The notes under the pieces: generated by a model
The model's input: only the letters and a program-made list of their open reading frames with translations
The model's database searches: none
Told to the model about the DNA's origin: nothing
NCBI RefSeq assembly: GCF_023218175.1
Contig: NZ_JALPTH010000013.1
Coordinates: 124,001 to 188,000, forward strand
Direction: 5' to 3'
Length of the DNA stretch: 64,000 bases
Source: Streptomyces lichenis
Lineage (GTDB): Bacteria > Actinomycetota > Actinomycetes > Streptomycetales > Streptomycetaceae
Program-made: the position numbers and the translations under genes
Shown here: positions 32,909 through 40,094 of the stretch, one piece after another
Layout of the letters: each line of letters begins with the position of its first letter
How positions within the stretch are numbered: the stretch's first letter is position 1

Positions 32909-33574
32909 TCATGGGCGGGCCGGGGCGGCCGGCCCGTAGAGGGCCGCCGGCGCCCCGGTGAGCAGCGCCCAGTACCGGTCGCCGTACGACCAGTGCCACC
33001 ACTCGGTCGGGTAGTTGACGAACCCGGCGGCCGTCATCGCCCGGCCCAGCAGCTCGCGGTTGGCCCGCGCCTCGGCGGTGAGACCGTCCGCGGCGGTGCG
33101 GCAACGGCCCTCGCTCTCCTCCGGGGTGGCGTTGACCTCGGTGCCGAGCGGAAGCTCCGTACCGTCCCCGGTGCACAGGGTCAGATCCACCGCGCCACCG
33201 CTGACATGCGGGGCGACCTCCGGGGGCGAGATGTACGCGCTGGCCAGCTCGCGTATCCGGTCGGCCGGGGCGTCCGGGTGGGCGGCGCGCAGGGTGGCCG
33301 CGTAGGCGTCGAAGTAGCGGCACTGCAGGGCGGGGGGCCGGAAGCCCTCCACCATCAGCAGGCGCACACCCGAGGGCAGCGCCTGCTGCGCGAGCAGCAG
33401 CCGGCGCAGCACCCCGGCCCTCAGCCGGGCGTACGAGCCGTCGTCGTCGGCCTTGCGCGGGTCGACCCCCAGCGCGGGGAACTCCCTTACGTCGAGCAGC
33501 GGTTCACCTGTCTCGCGGACAGGTGTACCGGCCACCCGGTGGTCGGAGAGGAGGATGAGGTCCGTCACGCTCAC
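32909..33574 (-). CDS. VanX-like D-Ala-D-Ala dipeptidase (M15D)
   Basis: 221-aa zinc dipeptidase. The zinc and catalytic residues are seen in APHVSGGAVDLTL (His and Asp ligands) and PTEWWHWSYGDRYWA (catalytic Glu and His ligand), with MVEGFRPPALQ as the conserved arginine loop. No signal peptide is present, fitting cytoplasmic VanX enzymes that destroy D-Ala-D-Ala. Without VanH/VanA neighbours it more likely serves D-Ala recycling than glycopeptide resistance. Two in-frame GTG codons (33574, 33568) could start it and neither has a good ribosome site. The upstream region has phased CTGCAG boxes. Confidence 0.85.
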   Translation of the reverse strand: MSVTDLILLSDHRVAGTPVRETGEPLLDVREFPALGVDPRKADDDGSYARLRAGVLRRLLLAQQALPSGVRLLMVEGFRPPALQCRYFDAYAATLRAAHPDAPADRIRELASAYISPPEVAPHVSGGAVDLTLCTGDGTELPLGTEVNATPEESEGRCRTAADGLTAEARANRELLGRAMTAAGFVNYPTEWWHWSYGDRYWALLTGAPAALYGPAAPARP

Positions 33575-33588
33575 AGCGTCGGGGCGGG

Positions 33589-33643
33589 CTCTGCAGGAGC
33601 GCTGCATTCCCTCTGCAGGAAGCGCTGCAACGTCCTGCAGAGG
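33589..33643 (-). promoter_or_regulatory. Three CTGCAG boxes at exact 22-bp spacing upstream of vanX-like gene
   Basis: CTGCAG occurs at 33591, 33613 and 33635, exactly two helical turns apart. The first two are parts of longer direct repeats (CTCTGCAGGAGCGCTGCA; the second has one extra A). The second and third form an 11-bp inverted repeat (CCTCTGCAGGA / TCCTGCAGAGG) with a 12-nt loop. The position 17-66 nt before the start codon suggests an operator overlapping the promoter. Confidence 0.55.
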
Positions 33644-34065
33644 GCTGACCGGGGGGAGAGAGATCCGTTCCGGTGGCGCTCATACGGGCGGCGGGCCCGC
33701 TCCGTCACCGAGGTGGAAGCCGCACGCCCTCCGCGGCGGACGGCCTCTGGGGCGAACGGCCAACGGCCTCCGGGACGGACGGCGAACGGTCTCCGGGACG
33801 GACGGCCTCCGGGACGGACGGCGAACGGTCTCCGCGACGGATGTCGCCCTCTCCGCGGCGGACGCCGCACGGCCTCCGTGGCGAAAGCCGGACAGTCTCA
33901 TCAGCGAAATGGGGGGAATCCTCACCGGACACCCAGCGAGTTCAAGCCACCCGCCGTCCCACCGCGCCGCCCCGCGCCCGTAGGCAGCGCGGCGACCGGC
34001 ATGCCCGCGCGCGGGCGCCGGTATGTTGTCCCTGACGCGGGGGAGCGTGAACATCGGGGGTCAGG
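33608..34065. other. Gene-free region between vanX-like and SARP genes
   Basis: 458 nt without a supported gene. It contains most of the CTGCAG boxes, one CTCATACGG motif (33679-33687) and a two-copy 39-bp tandem repeat with degenerate flanking copies. TATGTT at 34022-34027 is a possible -10 element for the regulator starting at 34066. Confidence 0.5.
33765..33842. repeat. 39-bp tandem direct repeat, two copies
   Basis: Units 33765-33803 and 33804-33842 differ at two positions. Each is built of shorter CTCCGGGACGGA and GGCGAACGG elements, and degenerate versions continue for about 40 nt on both sides. Reading frames through it give only Arg/Pro-rich sequence, so it is probably non-coding. 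Confidence 0.85.
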
Positions 34066-37000
34066 GTGGACGTTCGCCTTCTGGGTCCGGTCGAGGTGTC
34101 GAGCGGAGGGCAGCGCATTCCGCTGAACGGCGCGAAACCGACCGCCATTCTCGCCGCCCTGGTGGTACATCTCGGCGAGGTCGTCTCCGCCGAACGGCTG
34201 GTCGACCTGGTCTGGGACGAGGACCCGCCCGCCACCGCCCGGGCGCTGGTCGCCTCGCATGTGTCCGGACTGCGCCGCGCTCTGGCCGGACGGGAGGGCG
34301 CGGACGCCATCCGCACCCGCTCCCCGGGATACGTCGCGGAGTTCCCGCCCTCCGCCGTGGACGCCCGGCGCTTCGAGACCGCGTGCGCCGAGGGGCGGAA
34401 CGCGGCGCTCGACGGGCGGGCCGAGGAGGCCGTGGACGTCCTGCGGACCGCACTCGGGCTGTGGCGCGGCCGGGACGCCCTGGAGGGGCTGGGCCAGAGC
34501 TTCGCCCGGGTCGAGGCCATGCGGCTGGGGGAACTCCGGCTGGAGGCGCAGGAGTTCCGCTTCGCCGCCGAACTGGACCTGGACCGCCGCGGCGACCTGG
34601 TCGCCGAACTCGTCGCCCATGTCGCCGCCCACCCGCTGCGGGAGCGCCCGCGCGGCCAGCTGATGACCGCGCTGTTCCGCACCGGCCGGGCGGCCGAGGC
34701 GCTGCGCTGCTACGACGAGGGCCGCCGGCTGCTCCGTACCGAACTGGGCGTCGACCCCGGCCCGGAACTGCGGGCCCTGCACCGGGCCGTGCTCCAGTCG
34801 GACACCGCGGTGCTGGGAGCGCCGCCCCGCCCCCCGGCCCCGCCCGTACCGGGACCGGCACCGGCACCCGCCGGGACGCCTGCCGGAGAGGACGGTGCCG
34901 CCGGGCCTGATCGCCGGGACGACCGCCGACCGTCACCCTCCCAACTCCCACCCGACGTCTCCGACTTCGTCGGCCGCACCGAGCAGATCCGCTGGGCCGC
35001 GACCCTGCTGGAGCAGGTGCGCGACCCGCGGCGCACCGCTCCGCCCATCGGTGTGGTCTCCGGCCGCTCGGGCACCGGGAAGACCGCTCTGGCCGTCCAT
35101 GTCGGCCACCGCACCGCCGCGCTCTTCCCCGACGGGCAGCTCTTCGTGGACCTGCGCGCCTCGGACTCCCAGCCGGTACGGACCGTGGACGCCCTGGCCC
35201 GGCTGCTGCGCGCCCTCGGGGCCGACCCCGACACCCCCGCCCGGGACGAGGAGGACCTGCTCGGCCTGTACCGCACCCATCTCGCCCGGCGCCGGGTGCT
35301 GCTCATCCTGGACAACGCGGTCAGCGAGGCGCTGCTGCGGCCCCTGCTGCCCCCGGGCGGCGGGTCGGCCGTACTGATCACCTGCCGCCGCCGGCTGGTC
35401 GCCCTGGAGGGCGCCGCCCATCTCGACCTGGGCGTGCCCACCGACACCGAGGCCCGGGAACTGCTGGCCCGGGTGGCTGGCCCGGCCCGGCCGCCGCTGG
35501 AGCCCGAGCAGGCCGCCGAGGTCGTCGCGCTCTGCGGCCGCCTGCCGCTCGCCGTCCGCATCGCCGGCGCCCGGCTCGCCGCCCGCCCGCACTGGACCCC
35601 GGCCCGGCTCGCCGCCCGGCTGCGGGACGAGCGCCACCGCCTGGACGAACTGCGGGTCGGCGACCTGGAGGTGCGCGCCAGTCTCGGGCTCGGTTACGCC
35701 GACCTCGACCCGCAAGGGCAGCGTGCCCTGCGCCGCCTGGCCCTGATGGACCTGCCCGACTTCGCCGCCTGGATCGCCGGGCCGCTCCTCGACGTGGACC
35801 CGGAGGAGGCCGAGGACGCCGTCGAACAGCTGGTGGACTGCCACTTCGTGGAGGTCGTCCGTACCGACGAGACCGGTCTGACCCGCTACCGCATCCACGA
35901 CCTGGCGCGCGAGCATGCCCGGGAGCGTGCCCTGGCCGACGAGGACCCGCGGGAGCGCGGGGCGGCGGTGCAGCGGCTGGTGGACCGCTGGCTGGCACTG
36001 GCCCGCGAGGCGGCGGCCCGCGGCCCGGGCGGTGCCTCGCGCCTCCTCCCGGTCCCTCACAGGGGCGAACCGCCGGTCGCCTCCCGGGACGAGCAGACGG
36101 GCACCTGGGCCGTGGGGGAAGGACCGGCGGGGGAGACGGGGGTCCTGCCGGGGGAGCCCACCGCCTGGTTCGCCGCCGAGCAGCGGTGCCTGCTGGCCGC
36201 GGTCACCCACTGCGCCGAGCACGGGATGTCCGACGCCGCCCGCGAGCTCGCCACCGCGCTGACGGCCGCGTCCGCCGCGCTCTACAACCAGTTCGACGCC
36301 TGGTCCCGCTCCCATGGCACGGCCCTGGAGGCGGTGCGCCGCAGCGGGGACGTCGAGGGCGAGGCCTGGCTGCTCAACGGCCTCGGCCGGCTCCGCCTGG
36401 AGCAGGACCGGTACGAGGATGCCCACACCTACTTCGCCACGGCACTGCGCCTCTTCGAGGAGCGGGAGGTGCGGCGGGGCCGCGCGGAGGCGCTGACCGG
36501 CATGGGCACGGCCCGCCGCGAACAGGCCCGCTACGACCAGGCCTTGGCCTTGCTCACCTCCGCGCTGACCCACTACCGGGAGCCGGAGGACGGCGCGCCG
36601 ATGGCCCATGTGCTCTACGGGATCGGGTCCGTCCACCGCGACCGGGGGCATGACGAGGAGGCCTGGGACGCGCTGTCCCGCTCACTCGACCTGTATGTCT
36701 CCGCCCGGGACCGCCACGGGGAGGCCCTGGCGCTGCGCGCGCTGGGGCTGTGCCACCGGGCGCGCGGTGATCTGCCGGGTGCGGAGGGCCTGTTGCGGCG
36801 GTCCCTGGCCGTCTTCGAGGAGACGGACGACGCCTTCGGTGTCATGTACGCCAGCCAGGCCCTGGCCAAGGTCGAGGTGCGGCAGGGCCGGCTGGCCGAG
36901 GCCCGGCGGCGCCTCGACCGGTGCCTGGAGATCACCCGTGAGCGACAGGACCTGTTCGGCGAGGCCCTTGTCCTGCGGACCCTCGGAGAGTGGCACCTCG

Positions 37001-37236
37001 CCGCCTCCGACCTGCCGCGGGCGACGGAGACCCTGCGCCAGGCGCTGGCGCTGTGGGAGCGGCTGGCGCTGCCGCTGTGGCGGGCCCGTACCCTGCGGGA
37101 CCTGGCCCGCGCCGCCGTGGCCGAGGGCGCGGTGGACACCGGTCGCCGCTACGAGGAGGAGGCGGGGGCCGTCTTCCGGGAACTCGGCAGCCGTGAGGCC
37201 CTGGAGCCTCCGGCCGTGCGGCCCGGCTCCCGCTAG
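34066..37236 (+). CDS. AfsR/SARP-type regulator with NB-ARC ATPase and TPR domains
   Basis: 1056-aa transcriptional regulator. Residues 1-95 are the OmpR-like winged helix of SARPs (MDVRLLGPVEVSSGGQRIPL ... SHVSGLRRAL). About 100-245 is the BTAD domain, followed by a Pro-rich linker. The NB-ARC ATPase begins near 300, with Walker A GRSGTGKTAL near 333 and Walker B RVLLILDNAV. The last 350 residues are TPR repeats (ALRALGLCHRARGDLPGAEG and similar). This is the AfsR architecture. Relatives activate antibiotic or morphology genes by binding GTTCA-type direct repeats. GTG start at 34066. It has no partner kinase here. Confidence 0.88.
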   Translation: MDVRLLGPVEVSSGGQRIPLNGAKPTAILAALVVHLGEVVSAERLVDLVWDEDPPATARALVASHVSGLRRALAGREGADAIRTRSPGYVAEFPPSAVDARRFETACAEGRNAALDGRAEEAVDVLRTALGLWRGRDALEGLGQSFARVEAMRLGELRLEAQEFRFAAELDLDRRGDLVAELVAHVAAHPLRERPRGQLMTALFRTGRAAEALRCYDEGRRLLRTELGVDPGPELRALHRAVLQSDTAVLGAPPRPPAPPVPGPAPAPAGTPAGEDGAAGPDRRDDRRPSPSQLPPDVSDFVGRTEQIRWAATLLEQVRDPRRTAPPIGVVSGRSGTGKTALAVHVGHRTAALFPDGQLFVDLRASDSQPVRTVDALARLLRALGADPDTPARDEEDLLGLYRTHLARRRVLLILDNAVSEALLRPLLPPGGGSAVLITCRRRLVALEGAAHLDLGVPTDTEARELLARVAGPARPPLEPEQAAEVVALCGRLPLAVRIAGARLAARPHWTPARLAARLRDERHRLDELRVGDLEVRASLGLGYADLDPQGQRALRRLALMDLPDFAAWIAGPLLDVDPEEAEDAVEQLVDCHFVEVVRTDETGLTRYRIHDLAREHARERALADEDPRERGAAVQRLVDRWLALAREAAARGPGGASRLLPVPHRGEPPVASRDEQTGTWAVGEGPAGETGVLPGEPTAWFAAEQRCLLAAVTHCAEHGMSDAARELATALTAASAALYNQFDAWSRSHGTALEAVRRSGDVEGEAWLLNGLGRLRLEQDRYEDAHTYFATALRLFEEREVRRGRAEALTGMGTARREQARYDQALALLTSALTHYREPEDGAPMAHVLYGIGSVHRDRGHDEEAWDALSRSLDLYVSARDRHGEALALRALGLCHRARGDLPGAEGLLRRSLAVFEETDDAFGVMYASQALAKVEVRQGRLAEARRRLDRCLEITRERQDLFGEALVLRTLGEWHLAASDLPRATETLRQALALWERLALPLWRARTLRDLARAAVAEGAVDTGRRYEEEAGAVFRELGSREALEPPAVRPGSR

Positions 37237-37262
37237 CCGGCGCACGCCGTCCGGGGCGGTGG

Positions 37263-37270
37263 TCATACGG
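37263..37270. promoter_or_regulatory. TCATACGG motif upstream of SH3 protein
   Basis: The same 8-nt core as the pair at 29834/29869 and the copy at 33679. It is 76 nt before the start of the SH3 gene at 37346. Confidence 0.35.
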
Positions 37271-37345
37271 GGAAGGGGCGCCGACCGTCGGCAGGGTGCG
37301 GGGCGGCGCCCGCCGCCCGCCATCACCACCGGGAGAGGCTCCACC

Positions 37346-37780
37346 ATGACGGTCCCCACCACCCGCACCCGCTTCGGCCGCCGGTTCCTGCGGCCCCTCG
37401 CCGGTGCGCTGGCGATCGCCGGCTCGATCGTGCTGCCGGCCGCCCAGCCGGCGGCCGCCCACCCGCCGAGCGGGTCCGTGTACGTATGGGCGAGCGATGT
37501 CCGGGTGCGGTCGTGCCAGAGCACCTCCTGCGACCTCGCCACGAACGAGCGGCTGACCCGGGTCCGGGTCAGGGCCTACTGCCAGATGAACATGGGCGAG
37601 CCGGGACGGGTCACCGACGGCCCCTACACCAACACCTACTGGGTCCAGGTGATCACGCCGGGCGGGACCCTGGGGTGGATCTCGGCGGTGTTCGCCAGCG
37701 GCGGCTCCAACGACCGCCCGGTGCCGGGCGCCCCGGTCGACGGGCCCTCGGACCCAACCATCGACTGCGAGTTCATCTGA
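37346..37780 (+). CDS. Small secreted SH3-like protein
   Basis: 144-aa exported protein. A twin-arginine-like start (RTRFGRRFLRPLAG), hydrophobic stretch and AAAHPPSG cleavage region are seen. The mature domain opens VYVWASDVRVRSCQSTSC, an SH3-like beginning, and runs TYWVQVITPGGTLGWISAVF. Four cysteines could form two disulfides. GGGAGAGG precedes the ATG. It lies after the SARP gene in the same direction, 109 nt apart. Confidence 0.78.
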   Translation: MTVPTTRTRFGRRFLRPLAGALAIAGSIVLPAAQPAAAHPPSGSVYVWASDVRVRSCQSTSCDLATNERLTRVRVRAYCQMNMGEPGRVTDGPYTNTYWVQVITPGGTLGWISAVFASGGSNDRPVPGAPVDGPSDPTIDCEFI

Positions 37781-37802
37781 GCCCGGTCCGCGGTCGGCGT
37801 GA

Positions 37803-37846
37803 AGGTGCCCCGACGGGGTCGGCGCAAGCCGTCCGCCGGGGCACCT
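37803..37846. terminator. Bidirectional hairpin terminator
   Basis: Perfect 10-bp outer stem AGGTGCCCCG / CGGGGCACCT enclosing a second ACGG/CCGT stem, between the convergent SH3 and lamin-tail genes. Confidence 0.75.
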
Positions 37847-37893
37847 GGCCCGGCACGGCGGCCGTCAAGGCCGCGGATGCCGGAGGACAGCCG

Positions 37894-38346
37894 TCAGCAC
37901 ACCTTGTAGTCGACCCGGGTCGAGTTGTACGAGCAGGTGTCGACGCGGGTGCCGTTCGCCTTCTTCAGGGTGGCGGTGTCCCGGTCGTTGTTCCAGACGT
38001 ACGCGCGCCGCTGCTGGTACACATTGGCGGCGGTGTTGGTGCCCCGGCCGGTGCGGACGGTGACCGTCTTGCCCCGTCCCAGGGTGTACGCGCCGAAGGT
38101 GTAGCGGTGGTTGGAAGCGTCCGTCACCGTCCAACCCCGCAGGTTCACCGAGGCGTTGGTGGTGTTGCGGATCTGGACGTACTCCGCGTTGAGGCTGGCG
38201 TTCGACCGGCGGTCGGTGCCCGGGCTGTCGTAGTAGATCTTGTACAGGTGCACCGAGCCGGCGGCCTGCGCGGGGGTGGGCATCGAGACGATGCCCATCG
38301 CCGCCACGGCAGCGGTCGCCGCGGCGATGGAGCGGATACGCAGCAT
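37894..38346 (-). CDS. Secreted lamin-tail-domain protein
   Basis: 150-aa exported protein. The signal peptide MLRIRSIAAATAAVAAMGIV ends near AQAAGSV. The mature region VHLYKIYYDSPGTD, NAEYVQIRNTTNASVNLRGW and YTFGAYTLGRGKTVTVRTG is a lamin-tail (LTD, Ig-like) domain. In bacteria this domain is usually found on secreted or surface proteins. AAGGGA lies 5 nt before the ATG at 38346; an upstream in-frame start is less likely. GTTCA direct repeats lie about 105-150 nt upstream. Confidence 0.85.
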   Translation of the reverse strand: MLRIRSIAAATAAVAAMGIVSMPTPAQAAGSVHLYKIYYDSPGTDRRSNASLNAEYVQIRNTTNASVNLRGWTVTDASNHRYTFGAYTLGRGKTVTVRTGRGTNTAANVYQQRRAYVWNNDRDTATLKKANGTRVDTCSYNSTRVDYKVC

Positions 38347-38449
38347 GAATGTCCCTTGTTCACAGCCGGGCACCCCCCAATTCGGGCCCGGCGGGACGCT
38401 CAGACTAAGCGATTGGTTGAAAGTTGCGCAGCCGGATCATCGGATCGGT

Positions 38450-38496
38450 GTTCAGGGCTGTTCAGGGCCGTCCATGGCTGTTCATTCTGTTCAGGG
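38450..38496. promoter_or_regulatory. Five GTTCA-type direct repeats with ~10-bp period
   Basis: Units start at 38450, 38460, 38470, 38480 and 38489: GTTCAGGGCT, GTTCAGGGCC, GTCCATGGCT, GTTCATTCT, GTTCAGGG. Direct GTTCA repeats one helical turn apart are the known form of SARP/AfsR and PhoP (PHO box) binding sites in Streptomyces. They lie upstream of the leftward lamin-tail gene and touch the 3' end of the oxygenase gene. Which protein binds is not known. Confidence 0.6.
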
Positions 38497-39402
38497 TTGC
38501 GGTCCTCGGGCCGCCGCCTCCCGCCCGGGCCCCATCGCCCAGCGAATCGTGCCGGTCACCAGATGCCCGCCGGGCCGTACGAGCAGGGGCTCGGCCACTC
38601 CGCCCGGACGCCGTAGTCCCAGCTCGGCGCGGGCCCAGGGCGGGAGCAGGCCCACCGCGTTGGCGGCCAGCAGCGCGTAGGGCGGCCGGGCCGGCCAGGG
38701 CAGCGGCGGATGGCGGAGCAGATAGCGGACCGTCTCACGCGCCTCGGGGGTGGCCCGCAACTCGGGCCGGTAGTCACGGAGGCGGGCGGCCAGCGCGGCC
38801 CGGTCGCGCGGTGGGTCCTGCGCTCCCAGCGCCTCGGCGATACGGGCGGTGTCCGCGAGGTAGCCGTCGCATCCGGCCGGGTCGAGCGGGCGGGCACCGA
38901 AGCGCTGGTGGGCCGCGAGGAACGAGGCGACCTCGGCGATATGGACCCAGGCCAGCAGCCGGGGGTCGTCGGCCCGGTACGGCGTACCGTCCGAGGTGGT
39001 TCCGCGGACCCGGCCGTGGATGGCGCGTACCTGGTCCACCGCCTGCCGGGCGTCGTCCGCGGTGCCGAAGGTGGTCACGGCGAGGAAGGTGCTGGTGCGG
39101 GCGAGCCGGCCCCAGGGGTCACCCCGGAAACCGGAGTGCTCGGCGACGGCGGCCATGGCCAGCGGGTGCAGCGACTGGAGCAGCAGCGCGGCCAGACCGC
39201 CGACGAACATCGAGGCGTCCCCGTGCACCCGCCGCACCGGTCGGTCCGGGGCGAACCAGCGCGGCCCGGGAGTCTGGTGGATGCGCCGCCGGTTCTTCGG
39301 GCCCTGCGGGCCGGCCACCCGCGCGAACAGGGCCTCGCCCAGGGCGCCCCGCATCCCGCCGCGCGCCCCGCCGCGTCCTTCCGAAGCCGTCCTGTCGGAC
39401 AT
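38491..39402 (-). CDS. MpaB-family (DUF2236) oxygenase-like protein
   Basis: 303-aa protein of the MpaB/latex-clearing-protein-related family. The signature region VHGDASMFVGGLAALLLQSLHP is followed by GRLARTSTFL, WVHIAEVASFLAAHQRF and LPPWARAELGL. Relatives bind haem b through a conserved histidine and may oxidise polyisoprene or peptides; most members have no known substrate. No signal peptide. Start is ATG 39402. It stands between the envelope island and the NRPS locus with no obvious partner. Confidence 0.85.
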   Translation of the reverse strand: MSDRTASEGRGGARGGMRGALGEALFARVAGPQGPKNRRRIHQTPGPRWFAPDRPVRRVHGDASMFVGGLAALLLQSLHPLAMAAVAEHSGFRGDPWGRLARTSTFLAVTTFGTADDARQAVDQVRAIHGRVRGTTSDGTPYRADDPRLLAWVHIAEVASFLAAHQRFGARPLDPAGCDGYLADTARIAEALGAQDPPRDRAALAARLRDYRPELRATPEARETVRYLLRHPPLPWPARPPYALLAANAVGLLPPWARAELGLRRPGGVAEPLLVRPGGHLVTGTIRWAMGPGREAAARGPQP

Positions 39403-39520
39403 CCGGGCCTCCCGCCTCGACGCTCCCAGTGTCCCATCCGCGCCCCATCCGGGCGGGGAAACCCCGACGGGGTGGGGAAACCCCCGGCGGGTCGGATGAA
39501 GGGACTCCCCGTCTGCCCGG

Positions 39521-40009
39521 TCAGCCGAGGGTCAGCCGGCAGTACGCCGCATCGCGGTAGCCGGGGTCTGCCGGACGGACCTCCACGGTGACGGGGACGC
39601 CCTTCCGATCGGACCTGAGCCGGACCGGGACGGGGCGTTCCTCGTCCTCGGCCGGCGGCGGCAGCAGGGCGTCGGCGCTCTCGTCCTGGTTGGTCCAGTT
39701 CCGGCCGGCGCCCGGGTCGTAGTCCATGGTGCGCTCCCCGGACCGGATGACCAGCGGGGCGTCACCGATCCCGGAGACGGCTTCGACCCGCTCCTCACCG
39801 CCCGGGTGCTGGGTGGTGTCCGTGCCGTTGCCGTAGATCGCGGTGAGGCTGTAGCCGTCGTCGGCCTCCGGGTGCGCCGCGCTGACGGTGGCCTCCATGC
39901 CGTCCTCCCAGCGGGCGGTCGCGCCCGAACCGAGCGGGTCGTACGCGCCGCCGTAGGCGCCGTTCTCCAGTTGCCGTACCGGCCACGCTGGGACCGGACC
40001 GGTGTTCGA
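39521..40009 (-). pseudogene. Truncated gene for a secreted/lipoprotein-like protein at NRPS border
   Basis: Protein-like sequence runs through the frame ending at 39521 from a stop codon at 40010-40012, including WPVRQLENGAYGGAYDPLGS before the first ATG (39898). That upstream stretch has natural composition but no start codon or signal peptide. The gene has therefore probably lost its 5' end. The rest (ARWEDGMEATVSAAHPEADD, then ...VTVEVRPADPGYRD) resembles the DUF4352-like beta-sandwich domains of Streptomyces lipoproteins. A shorter 125-aa protein from 39898 is possible but lacks a ribosome site. Confidence 0.55.
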
Positions 40010-40094
40010 TCATGAGCGCTGCCACTCAGGGGCGGGTGAGGACGCCCCAGGGGTGGGGGGCTGGCACTCAGCCGCCTGCCCCCCACCCCGCCGC

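Noticed and set aside
32909..33574. Glycopeptide-resistance cluster (vanHAX)
   Set aside because: Only a VanX-like dipeptidase is present. No VanH dehydrogenase, VanA ligase or VanRS pair lies in the window.
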